From Actinomycetes bacterium (GTDB taxonomy: Bacteria > Actinomycetota > Actinomycetes > Streptosporangiales > Streptosporangiaceae): a stretch of 22,638 nucleotides of DNA. A program made the translations under genes and the position numbers. Position 1 is the stretch's first letter. The number at the start of each line of letters is the position of its first letter. Positions 1 through 7,913 of the stretch are shown one piece after another. The notes below the pieces were generated by a model. It ran no database searches. It had not been told where the DNA came from and saw only the letters and a program-made list of their open reading frames with translations. The DNA is taken from contig JAFACJ010000205.1 in the NCBI GenBank assembly GCA_023425615.1, forward strand, positions 1 to 22,638. Direction: 5' to 3'.

Positions 1-1543
1 TGGTGAAGATCTTCTGGCCGTTGACGACGTAGTGGTCGCCGTCCAGGACCGCGCTGGTGCGCAGGGCCGCCAGGTCCGTGCCGGCGCCCGGCTCGGAGTA
101 GCCGATCGCGAAGTGGCACTCGCCGGCGAGGATCTTCGGCAGGTAGAACGCCTTCTGCTCCTCGGTGCCGTGGTGGATGATCGTCGGCGCGACGGAGTTG
201 AGGGTGATGAGCGGGTACGTCACCTGGGCGCGGGCGATCTCGTTGGCGAAGATCTGCTGCTCCATCGGCCCGTACCCGCGTCCGCCGTACTCCTTGGGGA
301 AGGCGACGCCGAGCATCCCGTCACGGCCGAGCTTCTTGCAGTGCTCCACGTACGCGTCGCCGAACGGGTCATCGGCGATGCGCTTCCGCTCCTCGGGCGT
401 CAGGCAGTTGGTGAAGTACTCGCGCAGCTCGGCGCGCAGCGCCTTCTGCTCGTCGGTGAGGTCGATCAGCAGCCCGTCGGTCTCCGGAGTCGTCGCGTCC
501 TGCTCCACGGGGTTGCGCACATGCTCGCCCAGCGCGTCCAACTGGGCGTCGACGCCGCCCAGGGTGTGCGCGTACTGCTTGCCCCAGGCGAAGTAGCGGT
601 GCAGCGGGTACGTGACGTCCAAGCCGATGCCGCCGTGCAGGTGCTGGCAGGTGTACAGCGCCTTCACCACCGAGTCGGTGGCGTTGTAGGCGGCGATCGA
701 CAGCACCTCGTCGGTGTCGGCACGACCGTTGGCCAGCCGCCAAGCCGCCGCCCAGACGGCTACCTCCAGCGCCGTCTTGGCGATGTAGATGTCGCTCACC
801 TGCATCGTGACGGCCTGGAATTCGGCCAGTTTGCGATCGAACTGCTCACGCGTCTTGACGTAGTCGGTGGTCAGCTTCAACGCGCCTTCGATGACACCGG
901 AGGCGATGGCGACCGCCCCCAACGTCACGTAACGCCGCAGCGTCGCAGCCGCTCCGGAGCCGATCTTCACCGCCGGAGTCCCGTCCAGCTCCACCCGGGC
1001 GAGGCGTTCCGCCGTCGCCGAAGGCTGCGCGATGACCTTCGCGTCGGCCAGCCGCACCAGATAGGCGTCCTCCCCCGCCGGTACCACGATGCTCTCTGCC
1101 TGCTCGCCGAACGGCACGAACGTCGCGACGCCCGTCAGCTTCCCGCCGTCCACGGTGATCTCACCCAGAGTGCGCGGCGCCACGGTCAGCACCAGGCCGC
1201 CCTCGGCCAGCGGAGCCAGCGCGGCGACCTGCGCGGAGTCCCCATGCGCGCCGATCACGGCGGCGGCCGTCAGCGCCCCGTACACCGGAATCGGCGCGAC
1301 CGCACGACCCAGCTCACGCAGCAGCACGGTGTACTCGACCGCTCCAAGCCCCGCGCCACCCGCGGCCTCCGGCAGCGTCACGCCCAGCAACCCGGCCTGC
1401 GCGACCGCCCGCCACAGCCCCTCGTCATAGGGCCCGTCCGCCTTCTCGGCCGCCTCCAGCCGCTCCGGGGTCGCCTCTTTGGCCAGCAATCCCGCGGCCA
1501 GCTCCTGGAGCTGCTTCTGATCCTCGTCGAGGGTGAACTTCAT
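1..1543 (-). CDS. Fused two-domain acyl-CoA dehydrogenase (FadE34 / FadE26-27 type), 3' end cut by window
   Basis: FAD-dependent alpha,beta-dehydrogenation of an acyl-CoA, probably a steroid side-chain CoA thioester. Reading the minus strand from ATG at 1543 gives at least 514 residues before the window ends. Residues 1-355 form one acyl-CoA dehydrogenase (ACAD) unit beginning MKFTLDEDQKQLQEL. It includes the helical segment around TREQFDRKLAEFQAV and a C-terminal LHGGIGLDVTYPLHRYF block. A second N-terminal ACAD unit starts near residue 360 (LTDEQKALRAELREYF) and contains FAIGYSEPGAGTDLA, the substrate/FAD loop. Two ACAD units in one chain match FadE34 of Mycobacterium tuberculosis, or a fusion of the FadE26-FadE27 heterotetramer partners. 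The start is supported by a GGAAGG box 6 nt upstream and by a 4-nt ATGA overlap with the upstream fadD17-like gene, implying translational coupling. The exact substrate (C26 versus C22 side chain) cannot be told. Confidence 0.88.
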   Translation of the reverse strand, partial: MKFTLDEDQKQLQELAAGLLAKEATPERLEAAEKADGPYDEGLWRAVAQAGLLGVTLPEAAGGAGLGAVEYTVLLRELGRAVAPIPVYGALTAAAVIGAHGDSAQVAALAPLAEGGLVLTVAPRTLGEITVDGGKLTGVATFVPFGEQAESIVVPAGEDAYLVRLADAKVIAQPSATAERLARVELDGTPAVKIGSGAAATLRRYVTLGAVAIASGVIEGALKLTTDYVKTREQFDRKLAEFQAVTMQVSDIYIAKTALEVAVWAAAWRLANGRADTDEVLSIAAYNATDSVVKALYTCQHLHGGIGLDVTYPLHRYFAWGKQYAHTLGGVDAQLDALGEHVRNPVEQDATTPETDGLLIDLTDEQKALRAELREYFTNCLTPEERKRIADDPFGDAYVEHCKKLGRDGMLGVAFPKEYGGRGYGPMEQQIFANEIARAQVTYPLITLNSVAPTIIHHGTEEQKAFYLPKILAGECHFAIGYSEPGAGTDLAALRTSAVLDGDHYVVNGQKIFT

Positions 1544-3114
1544 TGGCGTCCTTCCAGGAGATGGTCGCGGCCGGTTCGCGCGAACTCCTCGCGCAGTGCC
1601 GTCACGTCTTCGGGGGTCAGCGGCCGGTAGGTCGGTTCGCGGCCGGGCCGGAACCACACCGGGTCGGAGGTGTGCCAGCCTTCGGCGGCCAGCCTCCGTT
1701 TGAGGATCTTGTTGGACGCCGTCATCGGTAGTTCCGTGCAGACGCGGACGTAGCGCGGCACCCATTTGGGGTTGAGGTCCGCCGCGAGCGCGCCGAACTC
1801 CTCGGGGTCGAAGCCGCCCGTGACGGCGAGCATCACCTGGTCTCCGGCGGCGACGTCGGGGACGCCGTAGATGGCGAACGGGCCGGGAAGTGCGCTGAGC
1901 GCGCGTTCCACTTCGACCGCGCCGAAGTTCTCCCCGTCCACGCGCAGCCGGTCCAGGGAGCGGCCGACGAAGAAGACGTAGCCGTTCTCGTCCGCGTAGG
2001 CGTAGTCGCCGCTCCAGAACCAGCCGTTGCGGGGTTTCTCCTTCTCCTCTTCGCCGTAGTAGCCGTCGAAGAGGGTGTCGGAGGCGGTGTTGACGAGTTC
2101 GCCCGTCACTCCCGGAGGGCACGGTTCGGCGGTCTCCGGGTCGACGATGGCGATGCCCTCCGCCAGCTTGCCGAGCGCTCCGGGCGGCCCGAACGGGTCG
2201 GGGCTGAAGGTGATGGCGGTCTCGGTGGAGCCGTAGGCGTCGATGACGAAGCAGCCGTAACGCTCGGCGAAAGCCGCCTGTTCAGCGGGCGCGGCCTCGT
2301 TCCCGAACGCGAACCTCAGCGGGTTGTCCACCTTCTCGGGGGTCGCCGCCAGCGCGTAGGACAGGGCCTTGCCGACGTAGTGCAGGTACGTCACGCCGTA
2401 CTCGCGCAGGTCGGTGAGCAGCCCGGAGGCCGAGAACCTGCGCCGCAGCACCAAGTGGGCGCCGGCCACCAGCGCCGGGGCGAAGGCCGCCATGATCGCG
2501 CCGCTGTGGAAGAGCGGCATCGGGCTGTAGACGACGTCGGCGGGGCCCACGAGCCGTCCGGCGAGGTTCTCGCCGGGCACCACGATCTTGCGGTGGGTGA
2601 TCCGCACCGCCCGCGGCCTGCCCGACGTCCCGGAGGTGAAGATCAGCATGAGCGGGTCGGCGGGATCGGGCTCGGTCTCGGGCGGCGCCGCATCCGCCGA
2701 CGGCGCCAGGGCCGCCGCGTACTCGGCGCCCTCGTGGTCCAGTACCGGACGCCGCCCGGCGGCCAGCGCGGTGGCGGTGGCCAGATGGCGCGGCTCGGTG
2801 ACGATCAGGTCGCAGTCGGCGTGGTCGGCGTCGCCGGCCAGTTCGGCGGCGGTCCTGGTGGTGTTCAGCGCCACCACGACGGCGCCGGACAGGGCGGCGC
2901 CGCCCAGCAGGAACACGATCTCGGGCACGTTGTCCAGCAGGACGCCCACATGGACCGGGCGGCCGGCATCGGCCCGCGGCAGGTCGCGCAGCCAGGCGGC
3001 GCGCACCGCGCACTGGGCGACCACCTCCGCCCAGCTCCAGGTCCGGTCCTCGAAGGTCAGACCGGGTGCCGTGTCGGCGACCCGTGCCCGCAGCAGTTCC
3101 GCGACCGTGCCCAT
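1540..3114 (-). CDS. fadD17: FadD17-type fatty acyl/steroid side-chain CoA ligase
   Basis: ATP-dependent acyl-CoA synthetase of the ANL superfamily, forming an acyl-adenylate and then the CoA thioester. It has 524 aa from the ATG at 3114, chosen because GGGGAGG lies 5 nt upstream; longer in-frame starts lack this. The adenylation motif FTSGTSGRPRAV is at residues 159-170, YGSTE at 294-298, the WSGD loop near 367-370, and the C-terminal catalytic lysine region SNKILKRR near 470. The segments HRKI, MPLFHS, RRRFSAS and YVGKALSYALA recall M. tuberculosis FadD17 (Rv3506) closely, from memory. FadD17 belongs to the KstR cholesterol regulon, and here the gene is divergent from kstR with a KstR-like operator between them. 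Its stop overlaps the start of the fused dehydrogenase, so the two form an operon. A general medium/long-chain ligase is possible, but context favours steroid side chains. Confidence 0.88.
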   Translation of the reverse strand: MGTVAELLRARVADTAPGLTFEDRTWSWAEVVAQCAVRAAWLRDLPRADAGRPVHVGVLLDNVPEIVFLLGGAALSGAVVVALNTTRTAAELAGDADHADCDLIVTEPRHLATATALAAGRRPVLDHEGAEYAAALAPSADAAPPETEPDPADPLMLIFTSGTSGRPRAVRITHRKIVVPGENLAGRLVGPADVVYSPMPLFHSGAIMAAFAPALVAGAHLVLRRRFSASGLLTDLREYGVTYLHYVGKALSYALAATPEKVDNPLRFAFGNEAAPAEQAAFAERYGCFVIDAYGSTETAITFSPDPFGPPGALGKLAEGIAIVDPETAEPCPPGVTGELVNTASDTLFDGYYGEEEKEKPRNGWFWSGDYAYADENGYVFFVGRSLDRLRVDGENFGAVEVERALSALPGPFAIYGVPDVAAGDQVMLAVTGGFDPEEFGALAADLNPKWVPRYVRVCTELPMTASNKILKRRLAAEGWHTSDPVWFRPGREPTYRPLTPEDVTALREEFARTGRDHLLEGRQ

Positions 3115-3156
3115 GATCCTCCCCGACCGTGCCCACACAGATCCCGAAAGGCAAAG

Positions 3157-3170
3157 TAGAACAGATTCTA
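3157..3170. promoter_or_regulatory. KstR-like operator in the fadD17/kstR divergent promoter
   Basis: The 14-mer TAGAACAGATTCTA fits the published KstR consensus TnnAACnnGTTnnA at every fixed position except one (ATT for GTT), and its outer arms TAGAA/TTCTA are perfect inverted repeats. It lies 43 nt upstream of the fadD17 start and 154 nt upstream of the kstR start, so it could repress both. KstR autoregulation is known in mycobacteria and rhodococci. Confidence 0.72.
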
Positions 3171-3241
3171 ATTCCTGTCCAGAGACCCGTATCCACGGTG
3201 GTCGATGCGGTAGAACTCACGCCATTCGGTGCCCGCTCCGG

Positions 3242-3261
3242 GATAACAGGTTCTTGCGAAC
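3242..3261. promoter_or_regulatory. Second possible KstR/TetR operator near kstR
   Basis: The core AACAGGTT (3245-3252) satisfies the inner AACnnGTT of the KstR consensus, but the outer T and A are absent. It overlaps a perfect inverted repeat GTTC-TTGC-GAAC (3250-3261). It sits 63-82 nt upstream of the kstR start, where a repressor could block initiation. It is weaker than the 3157 site and could be chance. Confidence 0.35.
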
Positions 3262-3323
3262 ACGCTAGGCTGGAGCCTCCAAGCAGCCCCTGGAGCCGAC
3301 CAGGGCCGACCAGGGAAGCACCG

Positions 3324-3905
3324 ATGACCGCAGAGCACACCGACTCGCCGACCCGCTCGCGCAGCCAGCACCAGCGCCGCAAGCGCATCGTGCAGGCGGC
3401 GGCGGCCCTCGCCTCGCGGGGCGGTGTGGAGGCGATGCAGATGCGCACCGTCGCCGAGCGCGCCGGAGTGGCGCTCGGCACCCTCTACCGCTACTTCCCC
3501 TCCAAGATGGACCTGGTCGTCGCCGTGGTCAGCGAGGAGCTCGACCTGCTGGAGGGCAGCATGCAGCGCCGCCCGCCCGGCGCGTCCAACGGCGCCTCCC
3601 GCGCCGTCGAGCTGCTCATGCGCGCCACCCGCGGCCTGATGCGCGAGCCCGAACTCGCCGACGCGCTGATCCGCTCGCTGCTGCTGTCGGACGTGAAGAC
3701 CGACTTCGGCTCCCGGATGACCGGGATGCTGCTGCGCGTCATCGACGAGGACGAGGCCGCCGGCGAGGAGCAGCGCGTCCTGGTCCGCTCCCTCAACAGC
3801 GTCTGGGTCATGGAGATGATCGAGCTCCTGCGCGGCCACGCCACGGCCGAGCAGATCCAGGCCAGGCTCGAAGTGGCGGCAAACCGCCTACTGGCCGACT
3901 TCTGA
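3324..3905 (+). CDS. kstR: TetR-family repressor of steroid catabolism, KstR
   Basis: A 193-aa TetR-family transcriptional repressor. The N-terminal helix-turn-helix spans about residues 18-64. The block GGVEAMQMRTVAERAGVALG followed by TLYRYFPSKMDLVVAV is nearly the mycobacterial KstR DNA-binding region (GGYEAVQMRAVADRADVAVG in my recollection). The C-terminal domain would bind the steroid-CoA inducer. The ATG at 3324 is chosen because GGGAAG lies just upstream and the protein then has the family's usual length; upstream in-frame codons would run through the operator region. It is divergent from fadD17, with KstR-like sites between. Perfect KstR consensus sites also lie before fadA5 and the ferredoxin gene in this window, consistent with a local regulator of the whole set. 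Specificity rests on the recognition-helix resemblance. Confidence 0.9.
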   Translation: MTAEHTDSPTRSRSQHQRRKRIVQAAAALASRGGVEAMQMRTVAERAGVALGTLYRYFPSKMDLVVAVVSEELDLLEGSMQRRPPGASNGASRAVELLMRATRGLMREPELADALIRSLLLSDVKTDFGSRMTGMLLRVIDEDEAAGEEQRVLVRSLNSVWVMEMIELLRGHATAEQIQARLEVAANRLLADF

Positions 3906-3922
3906 CGCCTACGCTGGGGAGC

Positions 3923-4231
3923 GTGAGCGAACAGCGAGAGCGCCGTACCGAGATCTACGGAGACGGCGATGACGGCGTCATCATCGAGTTCATCCCCTCC
4001 GAAGAGGTACCCGACGAGTTCCGGAAGGACGACAAGGTCTTCCTCCCCGGCCGGCAGGCGATCGTGATGAAGGACGCCAAGAAGCCCGACGGACCCGTCC
4101 TGTACTTCACCGAGGCCGAGTGGGACGCCTTCGTGGCCGGGGTCAAGGACGGCGAGTTCGACGATCTCCTCGAAGACCTCCCCGACGACGCCCTCTACCA
4201 GGAGGAGGCGCCGACGAACGACGTCGGCTGA
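3923..4231 (+). CDS. Small acidic DUF397-type protein
   Basis: A 102-aa acidic protein starting at GTG 3923 with GGGGAG upstream, only 17 nt after the kstR stop and so probably co-transcribed. The C-terminal half (VMKDAKKPDGPVLYFTEAEW, then DAFVAGVKDGEFDDL) matches DUF397, a small domain common in Streptomyces and Actinomadura relatives and often paired with XRE regulators. The usual N-terminal WRKSSYS motif of DUF397 is missing; it is replaced by an acidic segment (GDGDDGVIIEFIPSEEVPDEF). No helix-turn-helix partner is adjacent; the neighbour is a TetR regulator. The last 37 nt overlap the convergent oleD-like gene tail to tail. No biochemical function is known. Confidence 0.8.
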   Translation: MSEQRERRTEIYGDGDDGVIIEFIPSEEVPDEFRKDDKVFLPGRQAIVMKDAKKPDGPVLYFTEAEWDAFVAGVKDGEFDDLLEDLPDDALYQEEAPTNDVG

Positions 4232-5133
4232 GGCCGGTATCCCAGGAACCTGCGGGCCGCCGAGAGGTCGAGGGTGCGCTCCACGGCCAGATGGCCCAGG
4301 GCGTACCTGGTCAGCCGCGGCGGCCTGCTGCTCTCCGCCAGCAGGAACGCGCCCTCCACGGCGGCCGCCACCGGCAGCACGGGACGCAGCGGCAGGTACA
4401 CCCGGCGCGCCCTGATCCCGCGCTCCCGCATGATCATCGCCAGTGCGGTGTCGAGTTCCAGCGGCGCCTCGTCGGTGATGTTGTAGACGCCCGTGACGTC
4501 CGACTCGCAGGCCAGCACGCACGCCTGGACGAGGTTGTCGACGCCCGTCAGGCTGACGAGCTGGTGCCCGGTGCCGACGGCGAGCAGGACGCGCCCCCGC
4601 ACGGACGACAGGACGCGCGGCAGCAGGGTGGTGTCGCCCGGCCCGTAGACGGCGTGCGGACGCAGGATGACGCTCTCCGCGCCCGAGCCCAGCACCGCGC
4701 GCTCCGCGGCGGCCTTGGACGCCCCGTAGGCGTTGATGTAGCGGGCGACGGGAGCCTGGTCCTCGGTGGCCATGACGGTCGGCTTCGCGGGGTCGTAGAC
4801 GCTCGCGGTGCTCACGTGGACGAAGCGGGTCCCGGGGAAGCTCGCCAGGGCGTTCTTCGTGCCGTGCAGGTTGACGGAGAAGAAGTCGGCGACCGGTCCC
4901 CAGTCGGTGACCGTGCCCGCGCAGTGCACCACCACGTCCACCCTCGGGGCGTCCGGCAGCGGACCCGACGTCAGGTCCCACGACCGGTACGGCGCACCGC
5001 CGATGTGGCCGGGATCCACGGACGCGCGCCGCCCGTAGGCGTGCACCCGCGCCCCCAGCGCCGCCAGTTTCCGGCAGACCGCCCCGCCGACGAAGCCCGA
5101 CGCCCCCGTCACCGCTACCTGCAAGCCCGCCAC
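4195..5133 (-). CDS. OleD-like extended SDR (2-alkyl-3-ketoalkanoate reductase family)
   Basis: A 312-aa NAD(P)-dependent epimerase/3beta-HSD-type reductase. The Rossmann motif TGASGFVG is at residues 9-16, and the catalytic YGASK (Tyr136, Lys140) follows the STASVY strand. The WGPVADFFSVNLHGTKN segment recalls OleD, which reduces the beta-keto acid made by OleA to a beta-hydroxy acid. Assignment rests mostly on the OleA- and OleC-like genes in the same operon; an NDP-sugar epimerase or steroid dehydrogenase remains possible. The start is uncertain. GTG at 5133 is abutted by GGGGAG, with essentially no spacer. TTG at 5124 (codon 4) has 7-8 nt spacing from the same box and may be the real start. 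The gene is separated from the oleC-like gene by 51 nt containing two palindromes, and its 3' end overlaps the DUF397 gene. Confidence 0.75.
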   Translation of the reverse strand: MAGLQVAVTGASGFVGGAVCRKLAALGARVHAYGRRASVDPGHIGGAPYRSWDLTSGPLPDAPRVDVVVHCAGTVTDWGPVADFFSVNLHGTKNALASFPGTRFVHVSTASVYDPAKPTVMATEDQAPVARYINAYGASKAAAERAVLGSGAESVILRPHAVYGPGDTTLLPRVLSSVRGRVLLAVGTGHQLVSLTGVDNLVQACVLACESDVTGVYNITDEAPLELDTALAMIMRERGIRARRVYLPLRPVLPVAAAVEGAFLLAESSRPPRLTRYALGHLAVERTLDLSAARRFLGYRPQPTSFVGASSW

Positions 5134-5143
5134 CTCCCCGCCC

Positions 5144-5175
5144 GTGGATATCCACCCCTTTGCTGGGGGATCCCC
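5144..5175. repeat. Two perfect palindromes in the oleC-oleD spacer
   Basis: GTGGATATCCAC (5144-5155) and GGGGATCCCC (5166-5175) are perfect palindromes in the only appreciable gap of the last four operon genes. They may form an RNA hairpin affecting oleD expression or an internal operator. There is no T-run, so a full terminator is unlikely. Confidence 0.45.
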
Positions 5176-5184
5176 GGGATTGTT

Positions 5185-6756
5185 TCATTGGGAGACACGG
5201 TCCCGGAGCGCGGCCCTGTCGAGTTTGCGCCCTCTGCCGGAGAAGGGGAGTTCCGGCAGGTACACGATCCGGTCGGGCAGCGCCTCCGCGTCGAGGATCC
5301 CGCGCAGCCGCCGCCTCAGCTCGGCCCCCGGCACCGTGCCGACGACGGCGAGGACGACCTCCTCGTCACCCGTCTCCGGATCGGGCAGCCCCACGATCGC
5401 CGCCTCCCGCACCCCTTCCAGCGCGGTGATGGCCGGCTCGTACAGGCCCGGATAGAGGTTGAACTTGCCGCGGATGAGCATGTCCTTCTTCCGGCCGAGC
5501 AGGACCAGGCGTCCGCCGTCCAGCCGTGCCAGGTCCCCGGTCGCCAGTTCGACGTGGCCGGGCTCGCCGAGATAGCCCCGGCACAGGTTGGGGCCGCCCA
5601 GGAAGAGCTCTCCGTCATCGGCCACCCGTGCCGAGATCCACGGCAGCGGCTCCCCGAGCAGATCACCTCCTCCCTGATGGGCGAGCTTCTCCTGCGCCGA
5701 GGCGATCGCCACGGGGACGATCTCGGTCATCGCGTACACCGACAGCACCTCGGCTCCAGGGGCCGCCTCCACCGCGCGTCTCAGCACCCCGGCCGGGGCC
5801 GGTGCCGCGCCCAGCAGGACGTGACGCAGCCCGGAAGGCAGCTTTCGGTCCCCCGCCGCGTCCAGGATCTCGGCCAGATGCACCGGAACGCAGAACGTGT
5901 GGGTGGCCTTGCGCTCCTCCATCTGCTCCAGGAAATCCCCGGGCGCGCAGAACAGCGGCGGCATCGACCAGCACGCGCCCGCGATCAGCGTCGGAAGGCC
6001 GAGCATCAACTGGTCGGTGTGCACCACGTCCCCCGGCCCCAGCGACACCCGGGAGCGGAAGAGCTCCAACCCCGCCGCGAGCGAAGCCTGCGTATGGACG
6101 ACCGCGCGCGGCGCCGAAGTCGTCCCCGAGGTGAAGATGACCACCGCGGGCTCCGTGCCGTCCGTCTCCTCGACCGGTCCGGTTCGGACGACCGCAGCGA
6201 AGCGAGGATCGGCCGAACCGGCCTCCGGGGGTCTGGGGGTCGCCTCCCAGAACGACCCGGTGTCGGGAGAAGCCTTCAGCCAGTTCGCCAGGGAGTGCGC
6301 GCCACGCGGTACACCGGGCAGCCACCGGCCCGTATAGACATGTTGCAACGGCAGCTCGGACAGGTTCGGCAACAGCAGTCCCCTACGCCGCGCGTAGGAG
6401 CGCACAGGCCCGACCCTGCTCGCCGCATACAGCAGTGCCTCGGCCGCCGACCAGCGCGGAGCCGCCAGCCGCAACCGCGCCTCGAACATCTCCGGCCCCG
6501 CCCCCGGATCGGCGAACACCACGACTCCCCGTGCCGCCACCACCCCGAGAGCCAGTACGAGCGCCTGAGGGGATGGCCGTACGGAGAACAACACGCCGTC
6601 CCCCGGCGCGAGCCCCGCCGCCAAGAAGCCGTCGCGTACCGCGAGAACCCGGCGGCGCAACTCCCCGTAGGTCAGCGGAGTGCCGTCGCCCGCGATGAGC
6701 GCGACCACTTCGGGAGTGCGTTCGGCCTGTTCGAGCACGTTCCGTACGAGGCTCAT
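5185..6756 (-). CDS. OleC-like AMP-dependent ligase / beta-lactone synthetase candidate
   Basis: A 523-aa ANL-superfamily enzyme. It has adenylation motif TSGTTSAPRAVVH (209-221), YAMTEIVP (341-348), ATGD (405-408), GRKKDMLIRGKFNLYPG (421-437) and a C-terminal GRGRKLDR with the probable catalytic Lys511. OleC enzymes adenylate a 2-alkyl-3-hydroxy acid and cyclise it to a beta-lactone; their TEALP-like motif resembles the TEIVP seen here. The neighbouring OleA-like synthase and OleD-like reductase support this over an ordinary acyl-CoA ligase. The ATG overlaps the P450 stop (ATGA, 6753-6756), indicating translational coupling. There is no fused or adjacent OleB (haloalkane-dehalogenase-like decarboxylase), in contrast to the OleBC fusions of many actinobacteria. 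A long-chain acyl-AMP ligase is the main alternative. Confidence 0.72.
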   Translation of the reverse strand: MSLVRNVLEQAERTPEVVALIAGDGTPLTYGELRRRVLAVRDGFLAAGLAPGDGVLFSVRPSPQALVLALGVVAARGVVVFADPGAGPEMFEARLRLAAPRWSAAEALLYAASRVGPVRSYARRRGLLLPNLSELPLQHVYTGRWLPGVPRGAHSLANWLKASPDTGSFWEATPRPPEAGSADPRFAAVVRTGPVEETDGTEPAVVIFTSGTTSAPRAVVHTQASLAAGLELFRSRVSLGPGDVVHTDQLMLGLPTLIAGACWSMPPLFCAPGDFLEQMEERKATHTFCVPVHLAEILDAAGDRKLPSGLRHVLLGAAPAPAGVLRRAVEAAPGAEVLSVYAMTEIVPVAIASAQEKLAHQGGGDLLGEPLPWISARVADDGELFLGGPNLCRGYLGEPGHVELATGDLARLDGGRLVLLGRKKDMLIRGKFNLYPGLYEPAITALEGVREAAIVGLPDPETGDEEVVLAVVGTVPGAELRRRLRGILDAEALPDRIVYLPELPFSGRGRKLDRAALRDRVSQ

Positions 6757-7913
6757 GCCACCTTCTGGATCGTGAGTTCGGCATAGGTGGGGATCAGCAC
6801 ACCCCTCGCGGCTTTACGGGAGACCACCTTCAGCGGCGTATGACGCAGCACGGTCTCGGCCACGGCCCGGACCTCGGCCAGCGCCAAGGGGTAGCCGATG
6901 CAGAAATGCGGCCCCGCGCCGAACCACAGACGGCGCAGCCCGGCCTTGTCCGGGGCTCCGTCCAGCGCGAACGGGCCCGGTGCCCGGCAGCAGTTGTGGG
7001 TGGCGATCAGCACGCGCTCCCCCGGCCGCACCCGCACCCCGCCGATCCGCGTCTCGGCGTGGACGCTGCGCAGCATGACGGGAGTGGGCGTGGTGACCCG
7101 CATGGCCTCTTCGATCGCCGGGTCGAGAAGGGCCGGGTCGGCCGCCACCCGTTCCAGTTCCCCGGCGTCGTGCAGCAGCGCCACCAGCCTGGGGACGAGG
7201 GTCGCGACGGTCTCGGTGCCGGTCAGGAAGAACGCCCCTGCCGCTCCCCTGGCCTCCCCCTCCGACAGGCCGAGCGCCCGCATCCGCCCCATGACCGTCG
7301 TCTCGTCGTCCGAGTGGAAGGAGCGGGCGGCGATCTCCCCGATGGGGGCGAGCGCCTCACGCGCCCTGGCGGCCTGGGAAGGGCTCAGGGCACGGGTGCG
7401 CAGCTTGACCATGGACACGATCCGCTCACCGCGCTCGAACATCGCACGGCAGGCCGTCTCATCGATGTCGGGCAGGCCGATGACCTCGCAGATGACCGCG
7501 CCCGCCATGACCCGCATCGTGTCGACGAGGTCGACGGCCTCGCCGCCCTCCAGCCGTCCGGAGAGTTCCTTGAGCGGGCCGTCCAGGACCCGGGCGCACA
7601 GCGCGGCGGTGGAGGCCGGGGTGAACAGTTCGGTGAGCCTGCGGCGCAGCGCGCGATGCGCCTCGCCTTCCATGTTCAGCAGCACGGACGGCCCGAGGAC
7701 CGGCGTCCACAAGTCGCCCGGCGAGCCCGGCCCGTCCTTGCGGAACGTCTCCCCGTCCATCAGGACGTCACGGGCGAGCGCCGCGTCGTTGACCACGACC
7801 CCCACACCGGGCACCTTCACGACCGGCCCCACCCGGACCAGGCCGCGCAGCAGCGGGTAGGCGAAGGGATGGGCGGCCAGGTAGAGGCGGCGTTCCCAGG
7901 TACCGGGGTTCAC
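6753..7913 (-). CDS. Cytochrome P450 of the Ole-like cluster
   Basis: A soluble bacterial class I P450 of 386 aa. The I-helix oxygen-activation motif is TGTET (231-235), the K-helix ExxR is EAMR (269-272), and the heme-binding loop is FGAGPHFCIG with axial Cys338. It starts at GTG 7913, overlapping the stop of the glycosyltransferase (GTGA, 7910-7913), and its own stop overlaps the oleC-like start. It is therefore embedded in the operon and most likely oxidises the lipid product or precursor. It shares length, heme Cys position (338) and C-terminal layout with the divergent P450 at 9787, suggesting paralogues. It would need ferredoxin; the ferredoxin gene at 19972 belongs to a different promoter. 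Substrate unknown. Confidence 0.88.
   Translation of the reverse strand: MNPGTWERRLYLAAHPFAYPLLRGLVRVGPVVKVPGVGVVVNDAALARDVLMDGETFRKDGPGSPGDLWTPVLGPSVLLNMEGEAHRALRRRLTELFTPASTAALCARVLDGPLKELSGRLEGGEAVDLVDTMRVMAGAVICEVIGLPDIDETACRAMFERGERIVSMVKLRTRALSPSQAARAREALAPIGEIAARSFHSDDETTVMGRMRALGLSEGEARGAAGAFFLTGTETVATLVPRLVALLHDAGELERVAADPALLDPAIEEAMRVTTPTPVMLRSVHAETRIGGVRVRPGERVLIATHNCCRAPGPFALDGAPDKAGLRRLWFGAGPHFCIGYPLALAEVRAVAETVLRHTPLKVVSRKAARGVLIPTYAELTIQKVA

Noticed and set aside
32..1630. 532-codon plus-strand frame
   Set aside because: Shadow of the fused acyl-CoA dehydrogenase, whose minus-strand frame shows unmistakable ACAD motifs.
4120..6786. 888-codon open frame on the plus strand across the OleD/OleC genes
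   Set aside because: Arg/Pro/Gly/Gln-rich composition with no domain motifs; it is the high-GC antisense shadow of two well-supported minus-strand genes.
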